64,000 bases of DNA from Desmodus rotundus (lineage: Eukaryota; Chordata; Mammalia; Chiroptera; Phyllostomidae): contig NC_071390.1 of the NCBI RefSeq assembly GCF_022682495.2, positions 150,326,583 through 150,390,582 of the forward strand, read 5' to 3'. The notes under the pieces were generated by a model. That model was not told the DNA's origin and searched no databases. It saw nothing but the letters and a program-made list of their open reading frames with translations. Positions 1 through 11,060 of this stretch are shown here, one piece after another (position 1 is the stretch's first letter; each line of letters begins with the position of its first letter). A program made the translations under genes and the position numbers.

Positions 1-489
1 GAGCAGAAGTTTTCCGGGCTGGGAGCTGAGCCTTATTCATTCCAGGGATTATTGATGAAAAGCAGCTTGGAGCTGTTAGGCTCCCAACAAAAGGACAAAC
101 GCCATCAGGCCAGGACCGAAACAAACACAGAGACCAAGAAATTCACAGTGCCCTTGCTTTTGGTAAATAGGAATCGCAGTGGAGAGCCAGGCGGCCACAG
201 CCTGTACCAGCTTGGATTAGAGAGAAGAGCAGGCACCTGGGTGAGGAGTGCTGTTTGTACAAGTGACATAAAGATAGCACTCATTCACAACTCAGGGAGA
301 GAGCGCTTGACTAACCAATGATCCCTGTTTCTGTCTAGGATTCTATCCCCAGAGCTAAGAGTGTGGTTAAGCAAGCCCTTTGACCAGCACCAGAGCTGTC
401 AGTCCACAGAAGTGCTTCTGCTGACCAGCAGGAAAAGTAAGATGCAGAAAAGCACACATCCAGAAAGGCAGGGTTTACATGTTTTAAAT
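1..489. other. Single-copy sequence, nothing recognised
   Basis: No splice-bounded exon, known repeat or regulatory cluster is apparent. The open frames are short and show no family motif. Confidence 0.5.
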
Positions 490-660
490 GTAGCTGGGTC
501 ACTTTGTAGGAGTGACTTAATCTCTCTAATGCTCAGTTTAGGCATCTATGAAATGGGAATGAGAACCATAGGATTATGTTGAGACCTACGTGAAATAATG
601 CAGGTCAGGTGATTAGCACAGGGCCTGGCAGACAGCAAGCACGTGCTAAGTGCTACCAAA
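490..660 (+). mobile_element. MIR SINE fragment
   Basis: The order of conserved MIR segments is recognisable: a 'GCTGGGTCAC..AGTGACTTAATCTCT' stretch, 'CTATGAAATGGGAATGAGAA', then 'AGCACAGGGCCTGGCA' and 'GTGCTAAGTGCT'. Divergence is that of an old eutherian MIR. Confidence 0.7.
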
Positions 661-1960
661 GATGTTGCTGCTGCTGCTGACTTTTGTTGAAGAGTAAGTA
701 GAAGAAATCCTATTTAAACAATAACCCTGTATCTGCAGAAATAAAAGCCTTAACTAGCATCAGCCATAACTTGCTCAGTTTCTTTGCCTACAAACATAAG
801 CCAATGTTCAGTTATAAGAGACACTGCATGTGGAAAAACCTTTGTAAATTTGGCAAGGCATTGGAACAAGTCAGAATTGCCTGATTGCCTGATACAGATT
901 TCAATGTATGTCTCTTTGCATATTTAAAAAGAAAAAGATGCCCAGGATTCTGAGACCTGTCCAGGTCCCAGCTTGATGGTGTCCCAGGACTCGTGATCAC
1001 CCGACGGTGCAGTGACCCGGTGTTTATTTCCCTGTTGATTTCCCTTCCCAGCTCCAAGCTCACTTTCCCATTGCCCGCAGGAAGACAACACCAGGGGCGC
1101 GGCAGGCCGCACTTGGCAGTCCTAAAGGTGAACAAAAGGATCCCGGCTTTTGGCGAGAGCAAAGGAAGTCAGAGGGGGCCTCAGCCGCATCCAAACCAGA
1201 ACAGAGTTGTCACTAGTGCTAATGACAGCCTGCTCCGTGGGGGGCTGCTCTCCCTGGAAACTCCCTAGAAGCTGCGCTGAGGTTTATGCGATGGTTGTCT
1301 CTGTGACACTGTGAGTTACTGTGTGCAGTGTGGTCAGTGTTCTGGGGTCACGGAGGAGACTTGCAGAAGAAATGAAAGGAGCTGATTAACCCAAGTGAAC
1401 AAAGTGAAGTGGTTTTCGTACCTGTCTGCAAAACAGGACAGAGGAAAGAGAATGTTTTCCTTGGCTGCTGCTGAGTCAGAAAAGCTCAGCTCCCAAGTGG
1501 ACTGTCCCCAGAGGCCTGACCCCACTGGGACCCACAATGCAACAAAGGTAAGAGGCCTGGTTCCTGCACCAGGTGGCATGCGTCTGATGTAATTTGAGAA
1601 AAATTTGCCCCTTGGTTACCCCAGCCCAGCCTCCACCCTGCCCTTCCCCACCACACAGAATTGCTGAGGAGAGCCTAGAAAATAGAAATATCTAGTTATA
1701 TCTTTTAAAAAATACTCTAGAAAGACCTCAGGATATTTGCTCTCCTTTTGTCTGCTTTTTTAAAAAATGCACTGGTCTTCATGGAAACCTTCTTCCTTTA
1801 CTTTCAAAAATAAAACCTGCTTTTTAATTTAGTTTTTTTTCTTGGCCAAACAGGTCAGTAAAATGTAAGTGATGCCCCCGATGGTGACTGGATGGACATC
1901 GCGTTATTCCTCATCAGCCACATACTTGGTGTCATTCCTACCGCAGGGCGAGGCATTGTC
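661..1960. other. Single-copy sequence with a small GC-rich patch
   Basis: I see no repeat or gene. A short CpG-bearing patch lies at about 1090-1115, and runs of A/T occur at 1700-1840. The open frames at 990-1590 lack start context, splice sites and recognisable domains. Confidence 0.4.
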
Positions 1961-1961
1961 G

Positions 1962-2052
1962 TTGCAGTTTTACGCACGGAGACACTTGGGTCCAGAGCCA
2001 TGGTGACTTGCCCAACAGCCGGTGTGTAGGTAAGTGACAGGCAGTGCACTCA
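1962..2052 (-). mobile_element. Possible MIR fragment
   Basis: 'GGTGACTTGCCCAACAGCC' and 'TAGGTAAGTGACAGGCAG' resemble the reverse complement of the MIR core. The match is short and diverged. Confidence 0.35.
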
Positions 2053-2055
2053 CTC

Positions 2056-2524
2056 TATTCCTGCCTCTTTTCAGTGCAGTGATGACTCTGCTTTCTACAC
2101 CACATGCTGAGGACATTCTCTGCCACAGATTCTGGCAGAAGGGCCGGTGAGAGGATGAAATTTTAGAAGCTAGAACTCCCCTGGAAAATCCAGAAAGAGA
2201 TCGTCACAGTGTCCAGGGCAATATGCCACCTTATTACTTACTCCTGTTTACATCCATCCCTGGGCATTGAATGCAATTTAACAAGCATTGATAAACAATG
2301 TCCCTGTGCCCAACACTGGGTCACAGGGCAGGGTGTGGTGCAAACTATGTGCTCAAGGAGTGCTGAAGGCGTGCAGAGAGGGGCTGGGGGTGGGAGTTGT
2401 GTGTGAGAAGACTCCCCACAGCAAGTGAGCGTCACACTTGGGCTTAGCAGAAAGCGGGGGCTTGGACGGAGGGAGAGCTCCTCCACCTGCACAACAGCCT
2501 GTGCAGGAACGTGCTCAGAGCAGG
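2056..2524. other. Mostly single-copy; possible L2 3' end at about 2255-2345
   Basis: 'GGGCATTGAATGCAATTTAACAAGCATTG' followed by 'CCTGTGCCCAACACTGGG' recalls the 3' end of L2. The rest is unassigned. The frames overlapping it on both strands are not gene-like. Confidence 0.35.
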
Positions 2525-2757
2525 GGGTGAAGAGCACAGCCTGAGACTTAGACCATCTGGACCATCTGAATCCTGGCCTCGCCACCTACTAGCTCTGTGT
2601 CCTGGGGTAGTTGATTCCTGGAACCCCAGAGCTCTGATATGTAAAATGGGGATAATGGTAATACCTACCTCATGGAATGGTCTGAAGGTTTAAATGAGAT
2701 AGTGCATGGGAGGCCTCTGGTGCACCTAAGTGCTCAGTAAATACTAACTATTGTAAT
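2525..2757 (+). mobile_element. MIR SINE, nearly full length
   Basis: The copy runs from the tRNA-derived part ('ATCCTGGCCTCGCCACCTAC'), through the core ('GTAAAATGGGGATAATGGTA', 'CTACCTCATGGAATGGT'), to the L2-like tail ('AAGTGCTCAGTAAATACTAA'). Confidence 0.85.
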
Positions 2758-2767
2758 GGCCACGTGC

Positions 2768-2990
2768 CTGGCTGCATGGGACATGCTGGGACCAGGTAAG
2801 AAGGGCCCTACTCTCAGTCTGGTCAGGACGTGGTGAGTTAGTTGTATGCAGCTGATCACGGGCGGTGTGATAAGTGCTCTGGGATGACGGAGGAGGGATC
2901 TGCTAGGTCCATGAGGTTTGGGGTGAGGATTCCAGGCTGCTGTTGGAAGAGGTGAGAAGAGGTTTCACAGCAGAGGCCCTGCGTGGAGGA
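2768..2990 (+). mobile_element. L2 LINE 3'-region fragment
   Basis: 'GTGTGATAAGTGCTCTGGGATGA' and later 'GGAGGAATGCAGCA' follow the order of L2 3' sequence. The copy is old and diverged. Confidence 0.45.
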
Positions 2991-2997
2991 ATGCAGC

Positions 2998-3070
2998 ATA
3001 GGACAGTGGAAAGAGCTGCATGGATTTGATTTTGAATCCCAACTTTATCCACGGCCAGTTGCATAGCATA
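2998..3070 (+). mobile_element. MIR, left half (split by an MLT1 LTR)
   Basis: 'ACAGTGGAAAGAGCTGCATGG' and 'TTGAATCCCAACTTTATCCA' match the start of a MIR. It breaks off where an MLT1-type LTR begins and resumes at about 3455. Confidence 0.65.
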
Positions 3071-3071
3071 A

Positions 3072-3442
3072 CTGTCTTAGTTGCTAGGGCCACCATCACA
3101 AAATGCTACACCCTGGGTCATGAAAACAACAGATTTATTTTCTCTAAGTTCTAGAGGCTAGAAGTCCCAAGTCAGGGAATCGGCAGGTTTGGTTCCTTCT
3201 AGGTCACTGTCCTTGGCCTGAATGCAGGTGGTGTCTTCTTGCTGTGTCCTTGCAGGTCCTCCCCCTGTGCACGGCCACCCTTGGTGACCCTCTGTGTGTC
3301 CACATTGCTTCTCTCATAAGGACACCAGTCAGATCGAATCAGGGCTCATCCTAAGGACCTCATTTTAACCTAATCACTTCTGTAACGGCTTTCTATCCAA
3401 GCCCAGTCCCATTCCGAGATACTGGACTGCAACATATGAACG
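3072..3442 (-). mobile_element. MLT1-type (MaLR/ERVL) solo LTR
   Basis: Read on the minus strand this has the familiar MaLR LTR order: an ATATGTTG-like start, an AGGTTAAAATGAGGT segment, GACTGGTGTCC, and near the 3' end AAATAAATCTGTTG and TGGTGGCCCTAGC. No internal coding region is attached, so it is a solo LTR of an old retrovirus-like element. It lies inside a MIR. Confidence 0.8.
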
Positions 3443-3454
3443 TAACAATGGCCG

Positions 3455-3605
3455 AGGTACTAAGCCTCTCTGAGCCTTATTTCCCCACCTATAAATTGGG
3501 AACCGTATTTGATAAGGGGAACCATTATGATGATTGTAAAAGGAACACAAAATGCCTATCCCGTTTTCCGGCCCACAGAAGGTGTCCAATAGGTAGTGGT
3601 TATGA
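3455..3605 (+). mobile_element. MIR, right half (split by the MLT1 LTR)
   Basis: 'TACTAAGCCTCTCTGAGCC', 'CCCACCTATAAATTGGGAA' and 'CACAGAAGGTGTCCAATAGG' continue the MIR broken at about 3070, in the same orientation. Confidence 0.65.
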
Positions 3606-4059
3606 TTGGCACCGGGAGCCACGCCTCAGGTGAACATGGGGCCAGTCCCCTGCACAACTGTCCTTCCAGATCAGCACGGAAGAACTGGCCTTCAGTCGCC
3701 CCACAGAGTCCCTGAGCGATCAAAGGAGCCCTCCATGTTTCTGCTCTTTGGTTCTGGCAGATGAGTCCCTCATCAGATAACAAATGGATGACACGATCAG
3801 CCCTGCAGATTCCTGCATTATCTCTGTCTAGTTGTTCAGGAGTCTGTTCATTCTTTACTCGGTGAGTAGGGGGAGAGTACCCATGTCCTGCACGCATCAG
3901 AGATACCCAACGTGTGGCAGATACGCCCAAAGTATTTTGTCCACCCAAAGTAGCCTCTAGGCAGCCTGTCCTGGCACATCTGGAAAACACTATAATTTAA
4001 ACCTAACATATTCATAACATGTAGATGTAGATATAGAATATGTGTGTGTGTATGTATAG
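3606..4059. other. Single-copy sequence, nothing recognised
   Basis: No gene or repeat was identified. A minus-strand frame of 144 codons crosses the junction with the MIR and has no domain signature. A short TG/TA-rich run sits at 4030-4070. Confidence 0.4.
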
Positions 4060-4985
4060 TATATGTATATCGTCTTGAAAAATCTAACTTATAGGAGAGT
4101 TGCCTGTCTAGTAGGGTACAAAGAATTTTGTACTATATTTTTTCTGCACCCCTTGAGAGTAAGCTGCCGAAACGATGCCTCGCCTTACCTAAACGCGTTA
4201 GTGCGCATTTGCCGTAGACAAGGACATTCCCCTTCAGGAACACAAAATCAGGAAATGAACGTGGGTCCATTAGTATTGGGTACTACCTCATCCTCAGGCC
4301 CCAGTATGTTTTCAATTGTTATTGAATCCTCAGACCAAACGCTTGAGCCAGTTGTCCAACAAAATATCCTTTCAAAGCAAGTATTTCAGAATTAGGTGTT
4401 TAGTTATGCGCTTAGTTGTCGTGTCTCCTTCGTCTGCTCCAGCCTGGGAGCCTCCCTCTGCATTTCCTTCCTTTCATAACCTCGACACTTTTTAAAAATA
4501 CAGGCCAGGGATTCTGTAGAATGTTTTTCAGTTTGGGTTTGTCTGAGTCTCTGCATGCCTAGATTCAGGTTGCACAGTTGTGGCAAGAACAGCACAGAAA
4601 TGAAGCTGCGTTCTTCTCATTGCAACCTATTGGGAGCAGATGATTTTAAGCTTCACTGAGATCACTTGATTAAGATGGCATCTGCCAGGGTTCTCCACCG
4701 TAAAGTACTGTTCCCCCTTTTCAGATTAATAAGTGTTCTACAGAGAAGCACTTTGAAAGCACATAAATATCTCATTTCTAACCAGAATTTCAATGTGCCC
4801 CTTTGACACGTTCCCATTATCTTTTGAGTACTTCCTGGTACCAGAGCCTTTAAATCAGCTGTATTCCCAAGGACTTCTAGTTTCCTTCAATGGGGAATTA
4901 TTTAGGATCCACAATCGGACTGCTAGGTGTGCTCATTGCTAGTTGGGGTGTCACTGTTCCCTCGCTCAGTGGGCAGAGTTAGGAC
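4060..4985 (+). mobile_element. Ancient L1 (L1M-type) 3' region
   Basis: Several blocks match a common old L1 3' region: 'TTGAGAGTAAGCTGC', 'GACAAGGACATTCC', 'CAGTTGTCCAACAAAATATCC', 'TTAGTTGTCGTGTCTCC', then 'AAAGCACATAAATATCTCATTTCTAACC' and 'GTCACTGTTCCCTCGCTCAGT'. Subfamily and exact ends are uncertain. Confidence 0.5.
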
Positions 4986-5811
4986 CTGTGTGTGTACACA
5001 TACTTCTATAGTTATTTCTCTATTGATCTTTATGTATTAAAAACCACAAATTCACACTGGCACTTTCAATTCCAAGCCACCACCACTGGGTTCGTTCTCA
5101 TTCCCGCCCTTTCCATATTTGCAAGGCCCTTCCCTAGCACTAACGGAGCCGACCCCCATCACACTCACACACCTGCTTATTTGACTAATGCCCTGAATGT
5201 CACCACCTGCAACAGCCCACACTGCCCTCTTCCCCACGCAGATGCCCCCTCGTCGTGCCTGGGTCCCAACACTCCAGGCTGTCCCTCTAGAGGGACACCT
5301 TCCTCTGCCCATCCAGGCTTTGGCACCTGTGCTGGGCCTTCCTTCGCTGTGGCTAACTTACTCACCCTCTCTGGGCCACCATGTCTCCTCCACCCCCTAC
5401 ATGGGTGACTACCTTGCTCAGCCCCATATAATGGCTTTAATTAAGGACTGGATTATTTAGGAGGAGATGAGAAGACGAAGAAGACATTCACTCAGTTTTG
5501 ACATTTTTGAAAAACTCGGAAGTCACTGTGACCCATGATCACATTTGTGCACGTTCATGTGTTCTCACTGTCTTTGTTTTGTGGGGAGCAGAGCAGTCCC
5601 CTCCATGCAGTTAGGGCCCGTGTCCCCAGTTCCAGGCCCAAGGGCGTGAGGTTCACCCCCTGATTGTGTTCGCACAGTACTCCTCTGACCCACACGGCTG
5701 TGGGCCGCTCACCCTCTGCTCAGGGTGCTGACAACATCTCCAGGGTGAAACTACTGTTTGGGCAATGAGTGCTCCTTTTCCTTCTCTAAGTCCTCGTCTA
5801 GGCTCCCCCTC
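4986..5811. other. Unassigned sequence, pyrimidine-rich at 5090-5400
   Basis: The C/T-rich plus strand gives overlapping open frames of up to 138 codons on both strands. They reflect base composition (few stop codons), not genes. No repeat was identified with confidence. Confidence 0.4.
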
Positions 5812-6195
5812 ATTTATTTACTCAAAGGCAGGCACTAAGCACTTACTGTGTACCCGGTACTTGGCTAGGCTGTGAGATAGAGGTTTACAATCTTCGCCCC
5901 CACCCTCAAGGAACTCTCAGTCCACCGTGGGAAGCAGAAAAGCGTCAGACAGCTACAATTCCTCGCAGGGAAGTGCAGTCAGAACTGTCTTGATAGCCTG
6001 TCTTGGGAAGGCACCTAACCCAATGGATAGGAAGGAAGGAGCTAGAGGCCAGAGGGGAATCCCGAATGGGTGGGGACTAACAATATCAGGAAGGGTTGGA
6101 AGGGAGGCAAAGGTTGCTGTGTGTGAAGTGCCAGAGGCCAAGGGAGGGCCTGGCAAGGCAGGTGCAGGCTGGGTGAGGTGGGTCACTTGCATCTG
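5812..6195 (+). mobile_element. L2 LINE 3' region
   Basis: 'GGCACTAAGCACTTACTGTGTACC', 'CCCACCCTCAAGGAACTCTCAGTCC' and 'AAGGCACCTAACCCAATGG' appear in the L2 order. The copy is diverged but long. Confidence 0.6.
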
Positions 6196-6221
6196 GGCCA
6201 ATATGGCTGGACTCTAGACTT

Positions 6222-6402
6222 CAGAACAAGAGACTCTAGAGCCAAATTTTGGGGTTCAAATCCTGGTTCTGATACTTACTAACTGTGTAATCTTAAGCAA
6301 GTTACTGCTCTTGACTATAAAACTGGAGATTTAAATTTGTTCTTTTACATAGTACACAGAGAAATGCATATAAAAAGCACATAATAAACATTGTGTTATT
6401 AT
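6222..6402 (+). mobile_element. MIR SINE
   Basis: 'GACTCTAGAGCCAAATTTTGGGGTTCAAATCC' and 'ACTTACTAACTGTGTAATCTTAAGCAAGTTACT' are a clear MIR first half. The second half is more diverged. Confidence 0.75.
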
Positions 6403-6534
6403 GATTTCCCAATAGGTGGCTCAAAAGGGACGAGGATGCTGGCAAAGCAGAGGCATTAAAGAAAACATTAATTACAAGAGAGAAATATAAATGAATAGAT
6501 TTGGGCAATTCAAAAGTAACACTGTCTCATCACT

Positions 6535-6682
6535 AGAAAAAAAGTGTAGCTATGTGAGATCGTGGATATTAATTAGACATATGGTGGTGATCATTTTGCA
6601 ATATATATGAATACCAATCAGGATGCTGTACACCTGAAACTAATATAATGTGATACATAAATTATATCCCAATTTAGAAAAG
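6535..6682 (+). mobile_element. L1 3' end fragment
   Basis: 'GTGGATATTAATTAGACATATGG', 'GGTGATCATTTTGCAATATATATGAATA' and 'GCTGTACACCTGAAACTAATATAATG' match the 3' terminal part of L1MA/L1MB-like elements. Confidence 0.6.
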
Positions 6683-8955
6683 AAATTCTAAATTCATTAT
6701 TTTGAGAAAATCAGAACTTTGCCACATTTAATGTAAGCCTATTTTGCAGCTCACTGTTGTTTTCCTTTTGACATACTTTGGGGACAGGAGGCCACCACAG
6801 TCTTGTCCTTGTTTTGGCCTTTAAAGGCCCTGACATTACAGAAAAGTGATGCTACAGAGATCTCTTCTCTTTTACTGGTTTCCTGTTCACTGCAGCCCCT
6901 CAGGAGTGGCCGGTATACTTCCCATTGAGTGCCAGGCCGATAGTAACTGTCGTGATTGTCTGGCAAACCCAACGCCAACCAAGGCTACCCCAAGCCGGAA
7001 ATATATTACTGTCAAAGCAGTTCTGCACCCTGCCTGGGGAGGCAAGGGGTGGAAGGGTGGAGAGTGGGGCCGCCCAGTCCTGTCATTGGAGCCATGAGCC
7101 AGCCCTCTTTCCCCCACAGTCTACGTACCTGGAGAGCTAGGGGAGCTCTAAAAATAGAAGCTCAGAAATGCAGATGGCACTTGAACTTGGAATTGGGGAT
7201 TGACCGTGTCAGGCTTGATAAAGAAAACTCTGAGTGATATAGTGATCAATGTCCTCACCAACACGTGTACAGAGTATGGTATTTCCCACTGTTCCAGTCA
7301 TTCTATCAAAACACCTCCATTGAGCCACTAACACAAGCACTGGTGATGTAAAAATGCCCTCTGGGGTCCCCGCACCCCAGCATCTGTCTTTAGATAAAAG
7401 ATGAGATCCTACCTCATCTGAACTAAACTTGGTGAAGGTTGTTATAGGACAAGTCAAGATAATGCAGTGCAGACACCTAGCTCCTGTTGATCTCAATTCA
7501 CTGAGTATTTAGAAGAATGGACAGAACGCCTGTCACTCAAACTATCTTCCTTCCATAAATCTACCTTCTCTCAGTTGGCCAGACAGACAGAAAGTAAAGA
7601 GTAGAATTAACAGTTCGTTGTGACATTCTTTAGTAGCAGCCACTCCTCGTGCTAAAAGGCAATTTTTGTGGCCCTTGAACTTTTTTATTTAAGCAAGTAA
7701 ATCTTCTTCCCTTTTCTGGAATAGCCTAATGGGCAAAATCTAACGGTTATGCACACTGACTCCTTAATGCGGAGAACAGCCCACCTGAGAGAAGAAAATT
7801 CCTGTCTATTCATTCACACACCCCCCTACTCCCCAACCAAGAGGACTCCACCACTCTCCTCAGCTGGTGACCAAAAGCTGAGAAATCAAGTTTGTCTTCT
7901 AGAATCTTCCTCCGTAGCTCTTTCATGGATCCAGTGTCCAAAGCCCCGTGAGAGTCCCCTTGCCATAGGAGCCCAAAGGATTCTTAATTTGTGTCCGCCA
8001 CATTGTGCATCCCAAGGGCAGAGCATAATCCTGTAAATGCATCTCCTGCCCCACAAGGAAATGCACAGAAATGCACAGAAATATAGTTAAGCCAAATATT
8101 CCGTTCTTATTCTTTGACCAGGATGCTGCCTGGCTGAGCCCTTGTCACCTGGATTATCTTTTGGCTCCCTGACAATTTTGTGGGCTCCCTCTCCTGAGGT
8201 TGGCAAGAATCAAGGCATTGTGTGAGGGCCAGGGCCAAAGCCTTACCTCTCCCTCACTCTTTTGAAAATGGAGAAGAGCAATTTGCCTGTGCTGGTGGTA
8301 ATCAATCCTTACCCAGACTTCCTCCACTTCATCACTGCACCTCTCTGTTACTCTGATTATCCCATCCCCTCTGAGCACACCTCACAGAACTGGTTCTCTG
8401 GGTTTGCAACAATAGTCTCCAGAAACTCCCTGAGCTCACCCTGGCACAAGCCTCAGCCTCTGCTCAGCCATCTGGCAGCGAGGCCTTCCTGGTGCTGGAG
8501 CAACCTCCCCCAGCTGAGATGCGATCCGAGTCACCGACATGGAATCCCGCTCAGTCCTGGAGTGGGACAGCCTGTGAGTTCCCGGGGAATCGCCACGAGA
8601 GTCCCAGTTAGTGCTGTATTGTCTGACAAACCTCATGGTGTAAACTTCTTCTTAGGGACCACAAACAAATTACAAACATATATCTGAACGTGTGCATAAG
8701 TACCTCAATAAGTAATGTATCATTTTAACCTAAATCACTTTTCATTCATTACTTTTATCACTAGAGTGAAGCACAAAACACAGTGAGTTCAACATACCCA
8801 CAGGGTTTTATTTCTGAGGGGCAAGGGTTAATATTAAGGCTTTAGAGTCAATGTTTCTATAGACTAGTCAAAATTTGTCACCAACTGGCACTGAGTGGCT
8901 AGGAAACACACCCGGCACGGTGCTTTGTGTTCGGCAGGTGCCCAATTCAGGGAAC
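6683..8955. other. Long single-copy stretch, nothing recognised
   Basis: About 2.3 kb without an identifiable repeat, exon pair or RNA gene. Open frames here (up to 141 codons at 8262) have no matching splice structure or domain motif. A tandem 'AAATGCACAG' pair sits at about 8059-8079. Confidence 0.45.
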
Positions 8956-8957
8956 AA

Positions 8958-9182
8958 TAGTAATCATGGTCACTACTGAGTTCCCACATGCCAGACATTG
9001 TCAAACTCTCTAGATGGCTTGGTTTATCTTAATTCTCATAATTATGAAAAGTGCTATGGTTATTTCCATTTTCTGGTGGAGAACTGAGGTTTAAAGAGAC
9101 TAAGTAACTTGCCCAAAGGCACCAAGCAGTGGCTCCTGGGTTTGAAACCATGTCTGTCATACTCCGAAGCTCCTAACAGGAG
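8958..9182 (-). mobile_element. MIR SINE
   Basis: The reverse complement of a MIR: 'TACTGAGTTCCCACATGCCAGACATTGTC', 'TTATCTTAATTCTCATAATTATG', 'TTTAAAGAGACTAAGTAACTTGCCCAAAGGC' and 'GGCTCCTGGGTTTGAAACC'. Confidence 0.78.
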
Positions 9183-9374
9183 GGAGAAGGGAAGGGTGAA
9201 GGGAGAGGATGAGCTGCCTCGGGCAGCCAGTTCTTCACGTGCCCGCGAGCTTGCTGACCAACTCTCCACATCCCGGCTGTGGCGCTTGCCTGATTCGTGA
9301 ACAATGAACCACTTTTTCAGAATCTGTCATCCTCTCTGTCCATTCTGGTTGACACATGATTAAATCATCAGAAT

Positions 9375-9600
9375 CATGGTTTCTCAGCCTTGCCAACATG
9401 GGCATTTGGGGCTGGATAGTTCTTGGATGCAGAGGGCTGTCTTATGCCTTGTAGGATATGTAGCAGCATTCCTGGCCTCTACCCACTAGCTGCCAGAAAC
9501 ACCTCCCAAGCTGTGACAATCAAAAATGTCTCCAGACAATGCTGAATGTCTGGAGCATTTGTCCACAGAGGCCATTTGGCCCCTATGGAGAACTGTTACA
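9375..9600 (+). mobile_element. MER20 (hAT-Charlie non-autonomous DNA transposon)
   Basis: Full-length-looking copy: 'GGTTTCTCAGCC' start, 'GGGCTGGATAGTTCTTGG', 'GGGCTGTCTTATGCCTTGTAGGATATGTAGCAGCATTCCTGGCCTCTACCCACTAG' (read here in pieces), and 'AAAAATGTCTCCAGACAATGC'. MER20 copies are known to supply enhancers in placental mammals; nothing here shows activity. Confidence 0.75.
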
Positions 9601-9964
9601 CTAGATACAACCAGAGGTAGGAGAAGATTCAAGTCCCCAGAGGTGAGGATGAAAGTCCCCAGAGGGTGGAAGCTTCTGTGTGGCTGGGGGGTGGTCTGGA
9701 AATTCGTCTAGGGAAGCAACCCCTCTTGTACTCGCAGCATCATTCTAACCTCAAACTAACCGAAAAGACCAAAACACCAGCCAGCCCAACAGAAGCCTCG
9801 GCCCCATAGGCTTGCAGGGAGGGTGGATCGGGAGTCCCTCCAGAACCTCCCAAGGACCATGATTGGCCTTCCCAGAGTCACCAATCTGGCAGGACATTTG
9901 TGTATACCTGGAAAATGGTCCTTTCTTCCATAGCCATCTGTGTACCATTCATTTGACCCCGAGC
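9601..9964. other. Single-copy sequence, nothing recognised
   Basis: There is a short direct repeat of 'AAGTCCCCAGAGG' and 'AAAGTCCCCAGAGG' at 9631-9664. No gene. Confidence 0.4.
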
Positions 9965-10193
9965 ATAACCAGTTAAAGAGTTAGCATGCCAGATATGACT
10001 ACAGGGATATGTAGGTTTGATTCCTGGTCAGGGCATGTACCTAAGCTGCGGGTTTGATCCCTTGTCGGGGTACATTTGGGAGGCAACAGACCAATGTTTC
10101 TCTCTCACATCAGTGCCTGTCACGTCAATGTTTCTCTCTCTCCCTTTCTCTAAAATCAAATTTTTTAAAAATAACTTATCCTCAGGTGAGGAT
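9965..10193 (+). mobile_element. VES bat SINE (tRNA-derived)
   Basis: Shows the VES body: 'GGTTTGATTCCTGGTCAGGGCATGTACC' with the B box, a second 'GGGTTTGATCCC', 'TGGGAGGCAACAGACCAATG', and duplicated 'AATGTTTCTCTCTC'. It ends in the palindrome ATCCTCA-GG-TGAGGAT (10178-10193). The 5' A-box region is diverged, so the start is approximate. Confidence 0.85.
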
Positions 10194-10224
<31 letters not shown>

Positions 10225-10239
10225 TTATTTATTTATTTT
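10194..10239. repeat. (TA)n(TTTA)n microsatellite in the SINE tail
   Basis: About thirteen TA units run directly into five TTTA units. They follow the palindromic 3' end of the VES copy, so the tract probably grew from its A/T-rich tail. Confidence 0.9.
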
Positions 10240-10287
10240 CCCTGGGAGAATGGATCATGGCCATTCTTCCCTGGGAGAATGGATCAT
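10238..10287. repeat. 29-bp tandem duplication
   Basis: A 21-base word beginning TTCCCTGGGAGAATGG occurs at 10238-10258 and again at 10267-10287, separated by 8 bases. Confidence 0.9.
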
Positions 10288-10299
10288 TTCTCAATCATG

Positions 10300-11060
10300 A
10301 GAAAATAGACAAGCCAGTTTAGAAAACAGTCAGAAGACTTGAACAGTTATTTTGACAAAAGAAGATATACAGATAACAGTAAACATGTTGAAAAGATGCC
10401 AAACATTGTTAGTCATTAAGCAAAAGCAAATTAAAACCAGAATTAGATACCATTGCACTTTGAATAGCTAAATCTAAAAGACTGACCACACCAAATGTTG
10501 GTAAGGATATGTAGGAACCAGTTTTGCAGTTTCTTAAGAAGTTAAATGTACACCTACCATATGATCCAGCCATTGTCCTCCTAAGTATTTATCCAGGAGA
10601 AATAAACTTTCCTATCCATACAAAGGCTTGTATAGCAGCTGGAAACAACCCAAATGCCCGTCAATGGTTGAATGAATAGACAGGCTGTGGTATGTCCATA
10701 CCATGGTATGTGGTATGTCCAGCAATGAAAAAGGAATGAACTGTTGATGCACACAATATGAATGCTTCTCAGAATTATGCTGAATGAAAAAAGCCAGACC
10801 AAAAAATAAAAGGAATACATACCGTCTGATTTTATTTAAATAGAATTCCAGAAAATGCAAATCATCTCTAGTTATAGAATGCAGATCAATGGTTGCCTGG
10901 GGATGTGGCAGTAGGTCAAGGAGAGAGAGATTACAGAGGAGCATGAGGAAACGTTGGGAGGTAATAGAAGTTCATTATCCTGATTGCAGTGATGATTTCA
11001 TGGGCATATCTGGATACCAGAACCAATGGGATCATACACATTAGAGATGCGCCCTGGGAG
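10300..11060 (+). mobile_element. Old L1 (L1MB/L1MC-like) 3' region
   Basis: Contains typical degraded L1 ORF2/3'UTR blocks: 'ACTTGAACAGTTATTTTGAC', 'CCATATGATCCAGCCATTG', 'CTTGTATAGCAGCTGG', 'AACCCAAATGCCCGTCAATGG' and 'AATGGTTGCCTGGGG'. No intact frame remains. Confidence 0.72.

Noticed and set aside
3072..3442. Possible intact endogenous retrovirus
   Set aside because: Only a solo MaLR LTR is present, with no gag, pol or env sequence beside it. The same holds for 51412-51842.
5052..5460. Overlapping frames on both strands, up to 138 codons
   Set aside because: C/T-rich composition removes stops; no gene features.
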